This document shows, in pieces, positions 62,376 to 64,000 of a stretch of 64,000 bases of DNA. The stretch is taken from positions 22,988-86,987 of the forward strand of contig JBBSUG010000018.1 of the NCBI GenBank assembly GCA_038235165.1, in the 5' to 3' direction. The stretch comes from GCA-002050365 sp038235165. Lineage in GTDB: Bacteria > Acidobacteriota > Blastocatellia > Pyrinomonadales > Pyrinomonadaceae. The notes beneath the pieces were generated by a model. That model saw only the letters and a list, made by a program, of their open reading frames with translations. It ran no database searches and was not told the DNA's origin. The stretch's first letter is position 1. Each line of letters opens with the position of its first letter. Position numbers and translations under genes: made by a program.

Positions 62376-63881
62376 TTAACCTCCGCCGCTGTTGCTGTTC
62401 GTGTCGGGTTTCGATGTTGGCGCATCCGGTGTATTTTCGTTCGGTTTTTCTTCAACCTTTGTGCCGTCGGGCAAATTGTAATTGCCTTCGACGACGATTT
62501 TATCGCCTTCCTGCAAACCGTCCGTAATCTGAATTTGTTCTTTCGTTTTCAAACCGACGGTAACTTTTGTTTCGTGCGCCACATTATCTTTATCAACCGT
62601 CATCACCGTTCCCGTATTTTCGTTGGAAGCGTCGAGCGTCACGGCGGCGATTGGCACGACGAGCGCATTATTCTGCGTTTTCGTCGCAATATGAACTTCC
62701 GCCGCACTGTTAATTCGCAAGCGTCCCGCGCCGTTTCCTAAATTTATCCAGATTTCCACCGAGCGATTCTGCGGATCGGTCGAGCGCGAAATCAAAGACA
62801 CTTTGCCACTCATCTGCTCATTCGACAAATCGGCGGGGAAAATCGAAACCGCGTCGCCGACTTTTATATCGGGAACGAGCGTGTCGGAAAAATTCGCTTT
62901 AACAACAACTTGCCCGGTGTCGGCAATGGTCAACAGTTTGCCGCCGCCGGTTGCGTATTCGCCCTGAAACTGCGTTTGGTCAATGACGAATCCGGTCAAA
63001 GGTGCGCGAATCGTTGCCAGACTAATTTGTGCATCGAGCGTTTTGATGCGGTCGTTTGCCTGACTGATTTTCACCTGTGATGTCTGCGTATCGAGCGGAC
63101 TGATCGCCGACTGCCGCAGACTAACGGATTTTTCAGCCAGATTGAGAGCGTTTTTCGCGTTCGCCAATTGAAGCTGCGAGTCTTGCAAATCTTTGAGCGC
63201 GATGCCGCCCTTGTCATACAAAAATTGTCGGCGCGAAACTAAAGCGGCGGCGTTGTCAGCGGCGGCTTTCGCGTCGGCTAAATCTTTTTTATTTTGCGCT
63301 TCGGCGGCGGGAATCGTGCTTCTCTGCAAAGTTTGCAGATTTAATTTCGCTTCGCTCAGTGCGGAAACGGCTTCCGCCCGCTGCGCTTGAAGGTCGCGCG
63401 TGTCAATCCGCGCAATAACCTGACCTTTCGTTACAAGCTGATTTTTCAAAAGCGGCATTTCAGTAATCAAACCGTTGACGTTTGAACTGACAATGGCTTG
63501 ATCGAGCGGCGAAATCGTGCCGACGGCGGTCGCATCGGCTGAAATCGTGTCGGTTTTGACCGTTTCAGTTTTGACGCTGACGACGACATCCGCTTCTTTC
63601 GTGGTCGCCGTGTCCGCCACATTTCCGCCGCGCAAAAAGAAATACCAAACGGCAAGACCGATGAGCGCGAATAGAACAACGCCGATAACGATGTTTCGCG
63701 TTGTGTGCGATTCCGAATCATCTTCGTCTTCATCGCCGCTTTCGTCAAAATCTTCATCTTCGGTTGAATCGGCTGCGTTTTCCTCATCGAAACCATCTTC
63801 ATTGAGACGTTGTTCTTCCGATTCTGAAAATTCAGAATCATCAGATTTTCGTATTTCAAATTGTTTGTTCTGTTCTTCCAT
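62376..63881 (-). CDS. RND membrane-fusion adaptor with acidic N-terminal extension
   Basis: Periplasmic adaptor of 501 residues for the RND pump. One helix at about 63-83 follows an N-terminal cytoplasmic stretch of 60 residues with 28 Asp or Glu. The adaptor core (about 95-480) includes VSSNVNGLITEMPLLKNQL (lipoyl half), a coiled coil and RINSAAEVHIATKTQ-type beta-barrel. The acidic leader is not usual for adaptors. It precedes the pump gene and follows the TolC gene. Confidence 0.87.
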   Translation of the reverse strand: MEEQNKQFEIRKSDDSEFSESEEQRLNEDGFDEENAADSTEDEDFDESGDEDEDDSESHTTRNIVIGVVLFALIGLAVWYFFLRGGNVADTATTKEADVVVSVKTETVKTDTISADATAVGTISPLDQAIVSSNVNGLITEMPLLKNQLVTKGQVIARIDTRDLQAQRAEAVSALSEAKLNLQTLQRSTIPAAEAQNKKDLADAKAAADNAAALVSRRQFLYDKGGIALKDLQDSQLQLANAKNALNLAEKSVSLRQSAISPLDTQTSQVKISQANDRIKTLDAQISLATIRAPLTGFVIDQTQFQGEYATGGGKLLTIADTGQVVVKANFSDTLVPDIKVGDAVSIFPADLSNEQMSGKVSLISRSTDPQNRSVEIWINLGNGAGRLRINSAAEVHIATKTQNNALVVPIAAVTLDASNENTGTVMTVDKDNVAHETKVTVGLKTKEQIQITDGLQEGDKIVVEGNYNLPDGTKVEEKPNENTPDAPTSKPDTNSNSGGG

Positions 63882-63907
63882 TTTCCGTTATTCGTAATCC
63901 GTTTTCA

Positions 63908-64000
63908 TCATTTTCCAACCGCCTGACGAATTCGCGTCAAGGCAATTTGATAATCGTAAATCGCCTGATACAAAGCCGTTCGCAGCGTAATAACTTGTAT
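63908..64000 (-). CDS. TolC-family outer-membrane efflux protein, 3' end only
   Basis: The last 30 codons, ending at TGA 63908-63910, read TLRTALYQAIYDYQIALTRI and fit the C-terminal helix of TolC-family proteins. It is upstream of the adaptor on the same strand, so the three genes form a pump operon. The rest lies outside the window. Confidence 0.75.
   Translation of the reverse strand: MQVITLRTALYQAIYDYQIALTRIRQAVGK

Overview
The window looks like a chromosomal segment of a Gram-negative member of the Acidobacteriota, most likely class Blastocatellia (Pyrinomonadaceae-like). This is inferred from the gene mix: a type IV pilus PilMNOPQ operon, MglAB polarity genes, an exosortase (XrtA/EpsH-type) exopolysaccharide locus, FG-GAP repeat proteins with a CxxCH anchor region, and HAE1-type RND efflux. 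There is no rRNA, phage, complete insertion sequence or CRISPR array. The first gene (S9 peptidase) and the last (TolC-family protein) run off the window.

Layout. 1-5510: peptidase, then a glycosyltransferase and UDP-galactopyranose mutase behind a sigma-54-like promoter. 5600-10063: small coiled-coil protein, dnaX (with a nine-A tract that could yield a short gamma form), small membrane protein, and psd-pssA for phosphatidylethanolamine synthesis. 10064-12249: an accessory patch of three unrecognised genes with a 44-bp near-identical repeat, hairpins, extended -10 promoters and one frameshifted gene. 12250-15005: O-antigen ligase-like protein and TPR protein. 15080-17374: endonuclease III and a secreted FG-GAP protein. 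17457-28636 (minus strand): four pilin-like genes (FimT, PilV, PilX, PilW types) and the pilMNOPQ operon. 29115-38272: housekeeping and metabolic genes, including an acyl-CoA dehydrogenase divergent from an APH-type kinase, methyltransferases, thyA and 5-formyl-THF cyclo-ligase. 38288-50583: the exopolysaccharide locus, with a fused exosortase-EpsI gene divergent from a long operon (PrsT-like TPR lipoprotein, Wzz, AAA ATPase, CpsD-like ATPase, WcaJ-like transferase, Wza-like export protein, Ycf48-like propeller). 50784-50996: tRNA-Val and tRNA-Asp. 51463-54097: fasciclin lipoprotein and two ferritin-like proteins. 54197-55384: mglA/mglB. 55607-64000 (minus strand): an RND pseudogene fragment, YVTN propeller, PepSY plus outer-membrane protein, MscS channel, and an RND pump with adaptor and TolC partner.

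The most unusual feature is a dispersed family of intergenic repeats made of tandem heptamers (type ATTCCAG), usually as two facing arms that can form a hairpin. In two places the arms are perfect 24-bp inverted repeats. A related tract lies in frame inside the exosortase-EpsI gene, exactly at the linker between its two domains. A seven-base unit of this type has no stop codon in any of the six frames, so it can be carried inside genes.

How the genes cooperate: pilins, PilMNOPQ and MglAB belong to surface motility and its polarity. The exosortase locus, glf/glycosyltransferase and O-antigen ligase genes build and export surface polysaccharide. No recognisable PEP-CTERM substrate was seen in the window, so exosortase targets must lie elsewhere.
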